Shown here: piece after piece, positions 6,611-14,443 of the stretch
How positions within the stretch are numbered: the first letter of the stretch is position 1
Layout of the letters: the number at the start of each line of letters is the position of its first letter
Source: MWFE01 sp964481075
GTDB lineage: Bacteria > Bacteroidota > Bacteroidia > Bacteroidales > Tenuifilaceae
Assembly (NCBI GenBank): GCA_964481075.1
Contig: CAYZSD010000082.1
Coordinates: forward strand, 1-14,443
DNA length: 14,443 nt
Direction of reading: 5' to 3'
Notes under the pieces: model-generated
The model's input: only the letters and a program-made list of their open reading frames with translations
Databases searched by the model: none
What the model was told of the DNA's origin: nothing
Program-made: the position numbers and the translations under genes

Positions 6611-6633
6611 ACTATTTTTTTGGCAAAAATAGT
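6611..6633. repeat. Perfect 9-bp inverted repeat between pruA and the HD gene
   Basis: ACTATTTTT (6611-6619) and AAAAATAGT (6625-6633) are exact reverse complements around TTGGC. The dyad abuts the HD gene's ATG (6608-6610) and contains its putative -7 element. It could be an operator overlapping the promoter or a weak AT-rich hairpin after pruA. Confidence 0.45.
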
Positions 6634-6654
6634 AAAAACACTAACCCCCACAAT
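6624..6654 (-). promoter_or_regulatory. Putative promoter of the HD-domain gene
   Basis: The minus strand carries TATTTTTG (6624-6631), an exact TAnnTTTG match, with ATTG at 6651-6654 as a one-mismatch -33 element 19 bases upstream. The -33 lies inside the end of pruA. The leader would be only about 8-10 bases. AT-richness makes chance matches likely. Confidence 0.35.
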
Positions 6655-8284
6655 TCCTGTAAGCCATAAAGGGGTACTTAAAATCTGTTGGGGGCACAAG
6701 GGTTTCCTTCACCGTTCGTGGACTCGTCCACCGTAGAAGGTTAAATGGACCACCAGCTTTATCGTTTGTTCCACTACCCCGGGCACCTCCAAATGGCTGT
6801 TGACCAACAACAGCACCTGTTGGTTTATCGTTGAAGTAAAAATTGCCAGCGGCATATCGGAGTGCGGCACAAGCCTGATTTAAAGCATTCCTATCCTTCG
6901 AAATCACTGAGCCAGTTAAGCCATAGGGTGAAGTTTCATCAACAAGTTTTAAAGTTTCTTCCCAACTTTGATCGTCATAAACATAAATTGAAAGAACTGG
7001 ACCGAAAATCTCCTCTTCCATAGTTACAAAATGAGGATCATTAGCACGTATAACTGTTGGCTCAATGAACCAACCTTTAGTACTATCGCCATTTCCTCCA
7101 AAAACAATCTCAGCGTCAGCTGAATTCTTGGCCATATAGATGTAATTCATTATGCTATTGAAAGCCGATTCGTCGATTACAGCATTCATGAAATTTGAGA
7201 AATCATTAACGTTCCCAACTTTTATCTCACCAATCATCTCCCCCATTCTATTCTTAATAGGTTCCCATAGCGATTTCGGAATGTATGCCCTAGATGCTGC
7301 TGAACATTTTTGCCCTTGATACTCAAAGGCTCCTCTAACCAAAGCGGTGGCAGCAACGTCAACTTCGGCGGTTGGGTGAACCAAAACAAAATCCTTACCT
7401 CCTGTCTCACCAACCACTTTAGGATACGACTTATACCTATGCAAATTATCGCTCACCTGTTTCCACAGCCTGTTAAATGTATTGGTTGATCCTGTGAAAT
7501 GGATACCAGCAAGCATTTTATGTGGTACAACAGCATTACCTATTACCGAACCCTGACCGGGAACAAAATTTATGACCCCAGCAGGTAAACCTGCCTCCAT
7601 AAAAATTTTCATCAGCATGTAATTTGAAAGCAGTGATGTTGTAGCCGGTTTCCATACTACGGTGTTTCCCATCAAAACTGGAGCCATATTAAGATTTGAA
7701 GCAATTGCGGTGAAGTTGAAGGGTGTAACCGCAAAAATAAAGCCTTCCAGGGGTCGATACTCCAATCTATTCACCACACCTACCTCAGAATGAGGCTGCT
7801 GGTTATATATCTCAGAAGCAAAGAAGGCGTTAAACCTTAAGAAATCTATCGTTTCACATGCAGCATCAATTTCAGCCTGAAAAACACTCTTCCCCTGCCC
7901 TACCATCGTTGCTGCATTCAACTTATGCCTGTACTTCTTAGAGATAAGTTCAGCAACTTTTAGATTAATACTTGCACGTTCAACCCATGAGGTATTTGCC
8001 CATGACCTATGTACGCTCAAAGCTGCATCGATGGCCATTTCAACCTCCTTTGGTCTAGCCTGATGGTAACGGGCGATTATTTTCTTGTTATCATGTGGCA
8101 TGGTTATTTCACCCATGTTCCCTGTTCTAACCTCTTTTCCTCCAATGATAAGCGGTATCTCAACAACTGAATTACTTTGATTATCAATTTCTTCCATGAG
8201 TATTGCTCGTTCTGGTGAGCATGAATCGTAATGTATTATTGCCTCATTACTAGGACGTTCAAAATTAAAAATGGCATTATTCAT
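6641..8284 (-). CDS. pruA: L-glutamate gamma-semialdehyde dehydrogenase (1-pyrroline-5-carboxylate dehydrogenase)
   Basis: 547 residues from ATG 8284. An in-frame GTG at 8308 would add eight residues, but the family normally begins like MNNAIFNF...NE...SPER, and a GAGA-like stretch precedes the ATG. It is an aldehyde dehydrogenase: FAVTPFNFTAIASNL (~185-199), the cofactor-binding region including HFTGST (~262-267), the general base Glu293 in VGETGGKDF, the catalytic Cys327 in GQKCSAASRAY, and EEEIFGPVL further on. The Glu-Cys spacing of 34 equals that of mammalian ALDH4A1. Known reaction: NAD+-dependent oxidation of glutamate semialdehyde (from pyrroline-5-carboxylate) to glutamate, the second step of proline catabolism, in the cytoplasm. 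The partner proline dehydrogenase is not in the window. It is the stand-alone type, not a PutA fusion. Divergent from the TonB receptor; the HD gene follows by 30 bases. No clear promoter was found upstream. Confidence 0.94.
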   Translation of the reverse strand: MNNAIFNFERPSNEAIIHYDSCSPERAILMEEIDNQSNSVVEIPLIIGGKEVRTGNMGEITMPHDNKKIIARYHQARPKEVEMAIDAALSVHRSWANTSWVERASINLKVAELISKKYRHKLNAATMVGQGKSVFQAEIDAACETIDFLRFNAFFASEIYNQQPHSEVGVVNRLEYRPLEGFIFAVTPFNFTAIASNLNMAPVLMGNTVVWKPATTSLLSNYMLMKIFMEAGLPAGVINFVPGQGSVIGNAVVPHKMLAGIHFTGSTNTFNRLWKQVSDNLHRYKSYPKVVGETGGKDFVLVHPTAEVDVAATALVRGAFEYQGQKCSAASRAYIPKSLWEPIKNRMGEMIGEIKVGNVNDFSNFMNAVIDESAFNSIMNYIYMAKNSADAEIVFGGNGDSTKGWFIEPTVIRANDPHFVTMEEEIFGPVLSIYVYDDQSWEETLKLVDETSPYGLTGSVISKDRNALNQACAALRYAAGNFYFNDKPTGAVVGQQPFGGARGSGTNDKAGGPFNLLRWTSPRTVKETLVPPTDFKYPFMAYRNCGG

Positions 8285-8345
8285 AGTATCTCGATTTTGT
8301 TTTAACACTTATTTTCATTTCATTGCTTAAACCTTTTCGTTAAGC

Positions 8346-8377
8346 TTTATCGAACTAACAGAATAAGAATAATTTTG
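8346..8377 (+). promoter_or_regulatory. Putative promoter of the TonB-dependent receptor gene
   Basis: TTTA at 8346-8349 (one mismatch to the -33 TTTG) and TAATTTTG at 8370-8377 (exact TAnnTTTG) are 20 bases apart. The implied start near 8384 gives a ~95-base leader before ATG 8478, which also excludes nothing about the TTG at 8412. Confidence 0.4.
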
Positions 8378-8477
8378 TTTAGATAAATTTTATATTACCA
8401 AAATTCTTTTCTTGCAATGCGCAAGTTTTAAGAGAAATACTGGTCTTATCATTGTCACATCAACAGAAATAGTATTT

Positions 8478-10973
8478 ATGAATAGTAAATTTTTAGCTCT
8501 TTGTTTCATTTCAGCATTTATTGTCACTTCAATTTTTGGGCAAGGACAACGGCCAGGAGGTGGACAAGGTATTCCTACCGATTTTTTGGGTTCGGCAAGT
8601 GGTAAGGTGATTGATCAAACAACCAAAGAACCCATTGAATATGCCAACATTGTTTTCTATCGGATGCGCGATTCATCGATGGTTACGGGTGGAATAACAA
8701 ATGAAAAGGGCGAATTCCATATTGAACGCTTACCTGCTGGTAGGTATTTTGGAGATATTAAGTTTATAGGATACAACACTTTGCATCTGGAGGCTTTTGC
8801 CGTTCATCCAAGGCAACCCGAGGCTTTACTTGGAGAAATAATGCTTATCCCGGCATCGGAAAATTTGGAAGCAGTAACTGTAACCGGTCAAAGGCAAATG
8901 CTTACCCATAATCTTGACAAGAAGGTTTACAATGTTGAAAGGGATATTAATGCCGAAGGTGGAACTGCACTTGAAATAATGCAGAACATTCCCTCGGTTG
9001 AGGTAGATATGGATGGGAATGTGAGTCTGCGTGGAAGCCAAAACGTTACCATTCTAGTTGACGGACGACCTTCAACTTACTCGAGTATTGAGGAAATTCC
9101 TGCAAGTATAATTGAAAGTGTGGAGGTGATAACCAACCCATCAGCTCGATACGATCCCGATGGGCTTTCAGGGATTATCAACATAGTTCTAAAAAAACGT
9201 AAGCAACCAGGTTATCATGGCATGGTGATGCTCACAGCAGGAACAGGTGATAAGTATAATGGCTCCCTAAACTTTAATTACCGGGAGAATAAGATTAACA
9301 TTTTTACAAACATCAACTTCCGACAATTCAAAATGCTTGGAGAAACAATCACCGACCGGTTAACTTCAATTGGTGGTACTGAAAGTTTTCTGCTTCAAAA
9401 TCAAGACTTTGAGCGAAAGGGACAGTTTCTTAACTTATCGGGAGGATTCGATTTCTTTATCAACAAAACAAATACCCTTACCTTTACAGGTGGCTTTAAC
9501 TCAAGAAACTTCAATACCTATGATACAACCCTAACCGAAAACTTCTTCCCCATTGGAACACCATTGGATTCATATTCCCGCAAAAACAATGGAAACAACG
9601 GATTCTCATCATATAACCTAACCCTGAACTACAAATTTTTAGGTAAAAAACCAGGGCAAGAGCTGACCAGCGATATTTTCTATAACTCGAATAAAGGTGA
9701 ATTTGGCAACGATATGAGCCAACTCTGGGATATTCTACTTCACCCAAATGCACAACCTTTATTTGAAAAATCTTACTCAGATTTACTTGGAAGCACAATA
9801 ACTTTTCAAACCGATTTAGTTCAACCCATAGGGAATGGCGGACGACTTGAAACTGGATTAAAGGGAATGGTTCGCAATCAGGATAGTGATTACTCATTTG
9901 AACGACTTGATGGCATTTGGCTACCCGACACCATTCGGAGCAATCGTTTTGTTTATGACGAACAGCAGTACTCGGCATACGCAATATACTCAAACACCTT
10001 TGGAAAGGGTAAATTTAGCTACCAGGGAGGACTACGGGTTGAAAAAGCTTACACCTCTGCGCTTCAGAAGGTTAACAATGATAAACCTATTGACAGAGAG
10101 TTCCTTAACTTTTTCCCAAGCGCCCATGTGAAATGGGATATCAACGAAAAGAACTCAAGCCAAATAGCTTATAGCCGTAGGGTTAGTAGGCCAAATACAC
10201 GTTTGCTTAATCCGTTTATCGACTATTCCGATCCCTTAAATTTAAGCACAGGAAACCCAATGCTCAACCCCGAATTCACTAACAGCATTGAGCTTAGTTA
10301 CTTCAACAATCGCCCCAAAACAAGGCTGAGTGCTACAGTTTTCGCAAGGCAAACAAGTGATATTATTTCAAGGTACGTGGAGGTTTACGTTGACGAGACT
10401 GGGAAAAGGGTTGCCATGTCAACATTCCACAACATCGACAAAAGCGAAAGCGTTGGGGTTGAAGGAGTAGTAACTCAAACCGTTACATCTTGGTGGAGGA
10501 TCAATGCGAATGCCAGCTACTTCACCATGAAGTTGTATTCACCTTCTCTCGATGAAAGGGCAAGTCAAGGTAATAGCTGGACAGCCAGAGCAACTTCAAC
10601 CTGGAATGTTGGAAAGAACGTTGAAATACAATTAAATGGCAACTATCGTTCTCCTTCGGTTTCGGTAGGTGGAGCAATGCGTTTTTGGCAAACTGGTGGT
10701 GGTCAAGGACGAACCGAGGAAATGTATTGGTTTGATTTGGGAGCAAGAATGAATGTCCTTAATCGGAAAGGAACAATTACACTTCGTGTAAGCGATTTTC
10801 TCAACTCTATGACCTTTAGGTCCGAAACATGGGGTCCAAATTTTACAAGCAACATCGAGCGAACTCGAGAAAGCAGGGTGGTTTGGTTAGGTTTTTCATA
10901 CCGTATTAACGAATACAGAATACGAAGAGAGCGCCGCTCAAATAGCGATGATATGGATATGGATTTCGAATAG
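8478..10973 (+). CDS. TonB-dependent receptor with carboxypeptidase-regulatory-like domain (outer-membrane beta-barrel family)
   Basis: 831 residues from ATG 8478. An upstream in-frame TTG at 8412 would bury the signal peptide, so it is rejected. Residues 1-22 are a signal peptide (MNSKFLALCFISAFIVTSIFGQ), followed by a Gly/Gln-rich linker. Residues ~38-125 are a carboxypeptidase-regulatory-like domain (ASGKVIDQTTKEPIEYANIV, GEFHIERLPAGRY, KFIGY). Residues ~145-240 are a plug domain (LEIMQNIPSVEVDMDGNVSL, ILVDGRPS, VEVITNPSARYDPDGLSGI). The rest is a barrel of the OMP_b-brl_3 type, with SRRVSRPNTRLLNPFIDYSDP (~575-595) as a recognisable family segment. The protein ends in a short charged tail (MDMDFE). 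Known: such proteins import substrates across the outer membrane using TonB energy. No SusD-like lipoprotein is adjacent, so this is not a SusCD glycan pair. The substrate is unknown. It converges on the T9SS cargo gene with a 33-base gap. Confidence 0.92.
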   Translation: MNSKFLALCFISAFIVTSIFGQGQRPGGGQGIPTDFLGSASGKVIDQTTKEPIEYANIVFYRMRDSSMVTGGITNEKGEFHIERLPAGRYFGDIKFIGYNTLHLEAFAVHPRQPEALLGEIMLIPASENLEAVTVTGQRQMLTHNLDKKVYNVERDINAEGGTALEIMQNIPSVEVDMDGNVSLRGSQNVTILVDGRPSTYSSIEEIPASIIESVEVITNPSARYDPDGLSGIINIVLKKRKQPGYHGMVMLTAGTGDKYNGSLNFNYRENKINIFTNINFRQFKMLGETITDRLTSIGGTESFLLQNQDFERKGQFLNLSGGFDFFINKTNTLTFTGGFNSRNFNTYDTTLTENFFPIGTPLDSYSRKNNGNNGFSSYNLTLNYKFLGKKPGQELTSDIFYNSNKGEFGNDMSQLWDILLHPNAQPLFEKSYSDLLGSTITFQTDLVQPIGNGGRLETGLKGMVRNQDSDYSFERLDGIWLPDTIRSNRFVYDEQQYSAYAIYSNTFGKGKFSYQGGLRVEKAYTSALQKVNNDKPIDREFLNFFPSAHVKWDINEKNSSQIAYSRRVSRPNTRLLNPFIDYSDPLNLSTGNPMLNPEFTNSIELSYFNNRPKTRLSATVFARQTSDIISRYVEVYVDETGKRVAMSTFHNIDKSESVGVEGVVTQTVTSWWRINANASYFTMKLYSPSLDERASQGNSWTARATSTWNVGKNVEIQLNGNYRSPSVSVGGAMRFWQTGGGQGRTEEMYWFDLGARMNVLNRKGTITLRVSDFLNSMTFRSETWGPNFTSNIERTRESRVVWLGFSYRINEYRIRRERRSNSDDMDMDFE

Positions 10974-10980
10974 GAATATT

Positions 10981-11015
10981 ATTGGGATGCAGACTAATCC
11001 TCCCAATTACTTTTT
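10981..11015 (+). terminator. Possible terminator after the TonB receptor gene
   Basis: ATTGGGA (10981-10987) pairs with TCCCAAT (11001-11007) across a 13-base loop, and a T5 run (11011-11015) follows three bases later. The second arm overlaps the stop codon of the convergent gene. The large loop and modest stem make this a moderate call. Confidence 0.4.
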
Positions 11016-13508
11016 AATAAAGATTTGAGGGTTATAGCCATATTCTTCGTCGAAAGAAATAATATACATTCCTTTACTCAACTGAAAGGTTGGGATATGA
11101 ATTCTTCCCAAAACATCCCCCTTATACACTGTCTCACCTTTCATATTGATTATTCTAAAACCAACAATACCGTTGTTGGTGATAGAAATAGTTAGTTCAT
11201 TTGATGTTGGATTTGGATAAATAACAGGTATCGAAGAACTTATCAAATCGATGCTGGTAACGGTAACAGAAATAATATTTGATGGTTCGGAGAAACAACC
11301 CATTTGGTAAACAACCACATAGTAACTTCCAGTAATAGTTACAAGGTATTCCTGACCCGTTGCGTCAGGAATTATACCATCGAGATTATACCATTGATTG
11401 CCTGAAGGAGCGCTGGAGAAAAGAGTATAACCAACCTGACTTATTACTGGTACGGGAGGGTCAACGTATGATACGTTAACCTCGTCAGAAAGAGTACATT
11501 GTGTATTGTAAACATTCCAACGAAAAACGTTTGTGCCAAAAGCTAGGTTTGTTACTAATGAATGATGGCTGTATGGGTTCTCAATTTCTCCTTGACCCGC
11601 AATAATTTCCCAATATCCAGTTCCAAATATGGGTGGGTTTGCGAATAAGGTAGCTGAATCGCAGCACACTTCAATATCGTTTCCCGCAAACGGTTGACCG
11701 GGCAAGTTATTGCTAATATTAACCTGTGATTGCGATTGGCAACCTTCGCTGTCAACAATCCAAATAAGGCTGTTTTGTCCCCTTCCAATATTAACTAATG
11801 CTGAAGTTGGAGAATAAGGGTCAACTATAAAGGCTGAACCAGAAACTAACTCCCATCTCCCAACACCAAAAACAGGGTTGTTTGCTTCCAAAGAAGTTGA
11901 ATCGGAACAAAGGGACTGATCGATTCCTGCAATTGACTGTGAAGGGGAGGCATTTGTAACAATAACTGTATCAGAACTCTGACAATCACCTAAGAATACT
12001 GTCCATGCAAAGATATTCTCGCCTCGCTCTAAACCACGAATCACTGTATTGGGTGAACTAACATCTTCGATTACACCCTGTCCAGATACAAGCGACCATT
12101 GACCAAATCCGCTCAAAGGCTGATAAGCAGTCATGGTAACTGTATCGACACAAACGACCTTATCACTGCCAGCATTTACTATCTCAGGAAGATTATTGAT
12201 AATCTCAACATCGTCCCATACCAAGCAGTTTCCAACAGTGATTGTCCATCTCAGAGTGCTTGTTCCAAAAGCCAGGCCTGTTACTACTGTCGAAGGGTTA
12301 TTAATATCGACAATACTAGCTGAACCTCCTAAAACTGACCAACTTCCAGTTCCGTTCAAAGGATTGTTTGCCGACATAGTTGTTTCGTGAGAACAAATCC
12401 ATTGGTCTTCACCAGCATTTGAAGGGGTTGGTTTGTTGCAAATAATGTTTACATCCGATATCACTACGCAATCATCGTAAGTTACAGTCCAACGAAACGT
12501 ATTAATCGCAGATGACAAGGAGCTAACCAAGGTATTAGGGTTGAAAGTATCTTCAATAGTGGCATTTCCTGATACCACGCTCCATTCCCCATTGCCAAAT
12601 GGGGGTATTTCAGCATTAAGCTGAATATAATCATCGCATGTAATCATATCCTGACCTGCAAATGAGGTAACAACAATCTTGGTAACCATAACCTCATCCT
12701 GCTCGAAGCACTCCTCTTTCGATGCAAGCCACTTGAAAACATTGTTGCCCTGCAACAAATTGGTAGCTAATGTAGTAGGCGAATGAATGTCGATAAAATT
12801 GGCTGAACCGCTAACAACCTCCCAAGTACCTATGCCTTGATTGATTTGATTTGCTGAGAGTTCAATTGTGTCCTTGCAGGTAATTACATCTTCGCCAGCA
12901 TAAGGTGTTGTAGGCTTATTGTTTATTATATAGACAGTATCTGTTGAAACACATTCACCATTTACAATCCAATAAATAAAACTGTTAAGGTTTGGGGAAA
13001 GGTTAGTAACCATGTTTCCGTTAAGAATTCCCTCACCAAAATATACTGACCAAAATCCTTCTCCTATAATAGGTTCATTAGGAATAAGTTCAACATAATC
13101 GATACATACTACCTGATCCCAACCAGCAAAAGACTGGGAGGGAGTATTATTTAGTATTGCAACAGTATCGGAGCTATAGTTGGTTTCTGAAACCACAACC
13201 CTCCACACCAGTAAATTTTCACCAGATGCTAGGTTATAAACCAGTGTAAATGGGTCGTTTACATTTTGAAAAGTAGCAGAACCTGTTGCAACAATCCAAG
13301 TTCCAACACCTTCCACTGGAATACTGGCCGCTAGATTGGTTTGATTGCTGCAAATTATCTGGTCCTCACCAGCATACGCTTGCTTCTGTTTTCCAAAGGT
13401 ATCATAAAAAACTATTGAACTTTGGGCAAATAGGCTTACCGTTGAAATAACAATTAAAAGAATTACTGTATATAACCTAAGTTCATGAATAATCATACTT
13501 CTTATCAT
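11007..13508 (-). CDS. Large secreted repeat protein with T9SS C-terminal sorting domain
   Basis: 833 residues. ATG at 13508 is used; an in-frame ATG four codons in (13496) is possible too. Residues ~1-29 form a signal peptide (IHELRLYTVILLIVISTVSLFAQ). Residues ~45-683 hold eight diverged repeats of 76-82 residues beginning at A46, A128, A204, A284, A365, A446, A527 and A608. Each reads roughly AGxDxxxC, G-G-W, SGxaxI, pxSPxT, G-N-FxW, C, D-V-I-N. In repeats 3-8 the two cysteines are always 56 residues apart (51 in repeat 2), suggesting a disulfide per repeat; repeat 1 lacks the second Cys. Residues ~684-755 are a different Ig-like module. Residues ~760-833 are a type A T9SS sorting domain (YPNPTSNELTIS, GFRIINMKGETVYKG, LSKGMYIISF, final IKK). 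Known: such domains direct export through T9SS and are removed at the surface. Inference: a surface-attached or released adhesin or structural protein. No catalytic domain is visible. Confidence 0.85.
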   Translation of the reverse strand: MIRSMIIHELRLYTVILLIVISTVSLFAQSSIVFYDTFGKQKQAYAGEDQIICSNQTNLAASIPVEGVGTWIVATGSATFQNVNDPFTLVYNLASGENLLVWRVVVSETNYSSDTVAILNNTPSQSFAGWDQVVCIDYVELIPNEPIIGEGFWSVYFGEGILNGNMVTNLSPNLNSFIYWIVNGECVSTDTVYIINNKPTTPYAGEDVITCKDTIELSANQINQGIGTWEVVSGSANFIDIHSPTTLATNLLQGNNVFKWLASKEECFEQDEVMVTKIVVTSFAGQDMITCDDYIQLNAEIPPFGNGEWSVVSGNATIEDTFNPNTLVSSLSSAINTFRWTVTYDDCVVISDVNIICNKPTPSNAGEDQWICSHETTMSANNPLNGTGSWSVLGGSASIVDINNPSTVVTGLAFGTSTLRWTITVGNCLVWDDVEIINNLPEIVNAGSDKVVCVDTVTMTAYQPLSGFGQWSLVSGQGVIEDVSSPNTVIRGLERGENIFAWTVFLGDCQSSDTVIVTNASPSQSIAGIDQSLCSDSTSLEANNPVFGVGRWELVSGSAFIVDPYSPTSALVNIGRGQNSLIWIVDSEGCQSQSQVNISNNLPGQPFAGNDIEVCCDSATLFANPPIFGTGYWEIIAGQGEIENPYSHHSLVTNLAFGTNVFRWNVYNTQCTLSDEVNVSYVDPPVPVISQVGYTLFSSAPSGNQWYNLDGIIPDATGQEYLVTITGSYYVVVYQMGCFSEPSNIISVTVTSIDLISSSIPVIYPNPTSNELTISITNNGIVGFRIINMKGETVYKGDVLGRIHIPTFQLSKGMYIISFDEEYGYNPQIFIKK

Positions 13509-13544
13509 AAATGGATAATATATGAGTTGAGTGCACTATGAAAA

Positions 13545-14363
13545 TCATTTTGTTACAATAATACAATTAATACCTCTGAACTTCAATAAACTCTCCAAAA
13601 CTATACTTTTACGATTTTCTTTTTCTTTTGTTACCAAGTCTTTAAGCTTAGGGAACAAGTACCCACTAAAACTTGCTTTGATTAACGACTGCTCAAGGTT
13701 ATAGTAGTCGTTCCATACCCCAAGAAGTTCTTGTAATTCGTTAATCCAATTAAGGGTTTCTGTTTCTATTTCAAAATTTTTCTTGGTTTTCATGCCAATC
13801 TCTAATGTATAAACGATATCCTTTAAATGTTTTCTTATGTCGTGTATTTCATCATCGTTTGTAATTCCTAAAGAAAGTTCATTTATTAGTTGCTGTTTTT
13901 TAATGATGAACTCTACATAATCATATTTTTCAACTGGTTTAAAATCTTTTCCTTGCTTTCTTATCAAGCGATAAAAAAATGTCTTACTTTTCTTTTGAAA
14001 TGATTTCATTGCTTTAAAAAACAGTTTCTCATCTTTCTTTTCCTGTTCGTCAAGCAACGCTAAGAAAGCCTCTACTTCTATTGGCTCAACTGATTTATAT
14101 CCTCTCAGTATTTCTTTTTGAACAAATAAATCTCGCTTTTTACCATAATTTGAGTAAACGACCCTCAAAGCATTTAATATTTTAGGTTTTGATTTAACTG
14201 AATGCAAATTATTTGATAATCGGTATATTGTTCGAATCCTCTTCATGGTTACCCTGAAACGGTGTATGTTTTTCTGAGAAAAATCCATCCCTTTACGGTT
14301 TCGAATTATTTTTTTCAACCGTTTCACATACTTTTTTGCCGATGAAAATATAAATTGGCTCAT
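13545..14363 (-). CDS. CHAD domain-containing protein
   Basis: 272 residues from ATG 14363; a TTG three codons earlier (14372) is less likely. The CHAD (conserved histidine alpha-helical domain) pattern is present twice, as expected for its two four-helix halves: His34-Arg-x-Arg37 with Lys41-Arg42 (IHRFRVTMKRIRTIYRL) and GKKRDLFVQ (~74-82), then His174, Arg177, Lys178 (EIHDIRKHLKDIVYTLEI) and ELLGVWNDYYNLE (~212-224). The protein is strongly Lys/Arg-rich, with no signal peptide or membrane segment, so it is probably cytoplasmic. Known: CHAD domains bind inorganic polyphosphate and often occur with polyphosphate kinases or CYTH phosphatases; neither is visible here, and no CYTH domain is fused. 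The T9SS cargo gene follows on the same strand after 36 bases, so co-transcription is possible, but no functional link is obvious. No convincing promoter was found in the short stretch to the right edge. Confidence 0.85.
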   Translation of the reverse strand: MSQFIFSSAKKYVKRLKKIIRNRKGMDFSQKNIHRFRVTMKRIRTIYRLSNNLHSVKSKPKILNALRVVYSNYGKKRDLFVQKEILRGYKSVEPIEVEAFLALLDEQEKKDEKLFFKAMKSFQKKSKTFFYRLIRKQGKDFKPVEKYDYVEFIIKKQQLINELSLGITNDDEIHDIRKHLKDIVYTLEIGMKTKKNFEIETETLNWINELQELLGVWNDYYNLEQSLIKASFSGYLFPKLKDLVTKEKENRKSIVLESLLKFRGINCIIVTK

Positions 14364-14443
14364 TTTTTGCAAGTTAATAAAAATGGTGATTAATTCTACT
14401 TTAACAGATTAAAAACTCCTGTAAATTTTGGTGTTTAGCGAAT

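Noticed and set aside
8285..8308. GTG start for pruA, adding eight residues
   Set aside because: The family N-terminus begins at the ATG (MNNAIFNF), with a purine-rich stretch before it.
8412..8477. TTG start for the TonB receptor, adding 22 residues
   Set aside because: It would place a polar extension before an otherwise textbook signal peptide at ATG 8478.
9511..9993. 160-codon minus-strand open frame inside the TonB receptor gene
   Set aside because: It lies wholly antisense to a clear barrel-coding region and has no family resemblance.
8478..10973. TonB receptor considered as a SusC in a polysaccharide utilisation locus
   Set aside because: No SusD-like lipoprotein, glycoside hydrolase or sensor gene is adjacent, and the barrel resembles the OMP_b-brl_3 family rather than SusC.
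14421..14430. Promoter-like GTAAATTTTG near the right edge, plus strand
   Set aside because: It misses the TAnnTTTG spacing by one base, and no plus-strand gene start is visible before the window ends.

Overview
The window looks like chromosomal DNA of a member of the Bacteroidota, probably a Bacteroidales/Marinilabiliales-type anaerobe or facultative anaerobe. The evidence is a type IX secretion (T9SS) plug-family protein, a T9SS cargo with a C-terminal sorting domain, a carboxypeptidase-regulatory-domain TonB-dependent receptor, a Na+-pumping NADH:quinone reductase subunit, several TAnnTTTG -7 promoter elements, and little sign of Shine-Dalgarno sequences. Genus and species cannot be read from it. 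No tRNA, rRNA, insertion sequence, prophage gene or CRISPR array was seen.

Layout: (1) 1-1224, minus: nqrA, cut off by the left edge. (2) 1225-1462: divergent promoter region with a perfect 8-bp inverted repeat. (3) 1463-2782, plus: T9SS plug (DUF5103) protein. (4) 2900-5893, plus: an XRE/S24 LexA-like regulator, a 148-bp gap almost filled by 7-bp and 9-bp tandem repeats, then two translationally overlapping genes, a radical SAM/HhH protein (TIGR03916-like) and a DUF4130 (TIGR03915-like) protein. (5) 5894-6052: gap between convergent genes with a strong hairpin. (6) 8284-6053, minus: pruA-type L-glutamate-gamma-semialdehyde dehydrogenase followed by a small HD-domain hydrolase. (7) 8478-10973, plus: TonB-dependent receptor. 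(8) 14363-11007, minus: CHAD-domain protein, then a large secreted protein with eight ~81-residue repeats and a T9SS sorting domain.

Most of this is housekeeping or cell-envelope content. The part with most potential for new biology is 2807-5893: a regulator that keeps the Ala-Gly site and Ser/Lys dyad of self-cleaving LexA/CI-type proteins sits directly upstream of a radical SAM/DUF4130 pair that is annotated only as putative DNA repair or modification. This suggests, but does not prove, a DNA-damage-responsive repair cassette.

Three starts were moved inward from the longest open frame. pruA uses ATG at 8284 rather than GTG at 8308. The TonB receptor uses ATG at 8478 rather than TTG at 8412. 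The CHAD gene uses ATG at 14363 rather than TTG at 14372.
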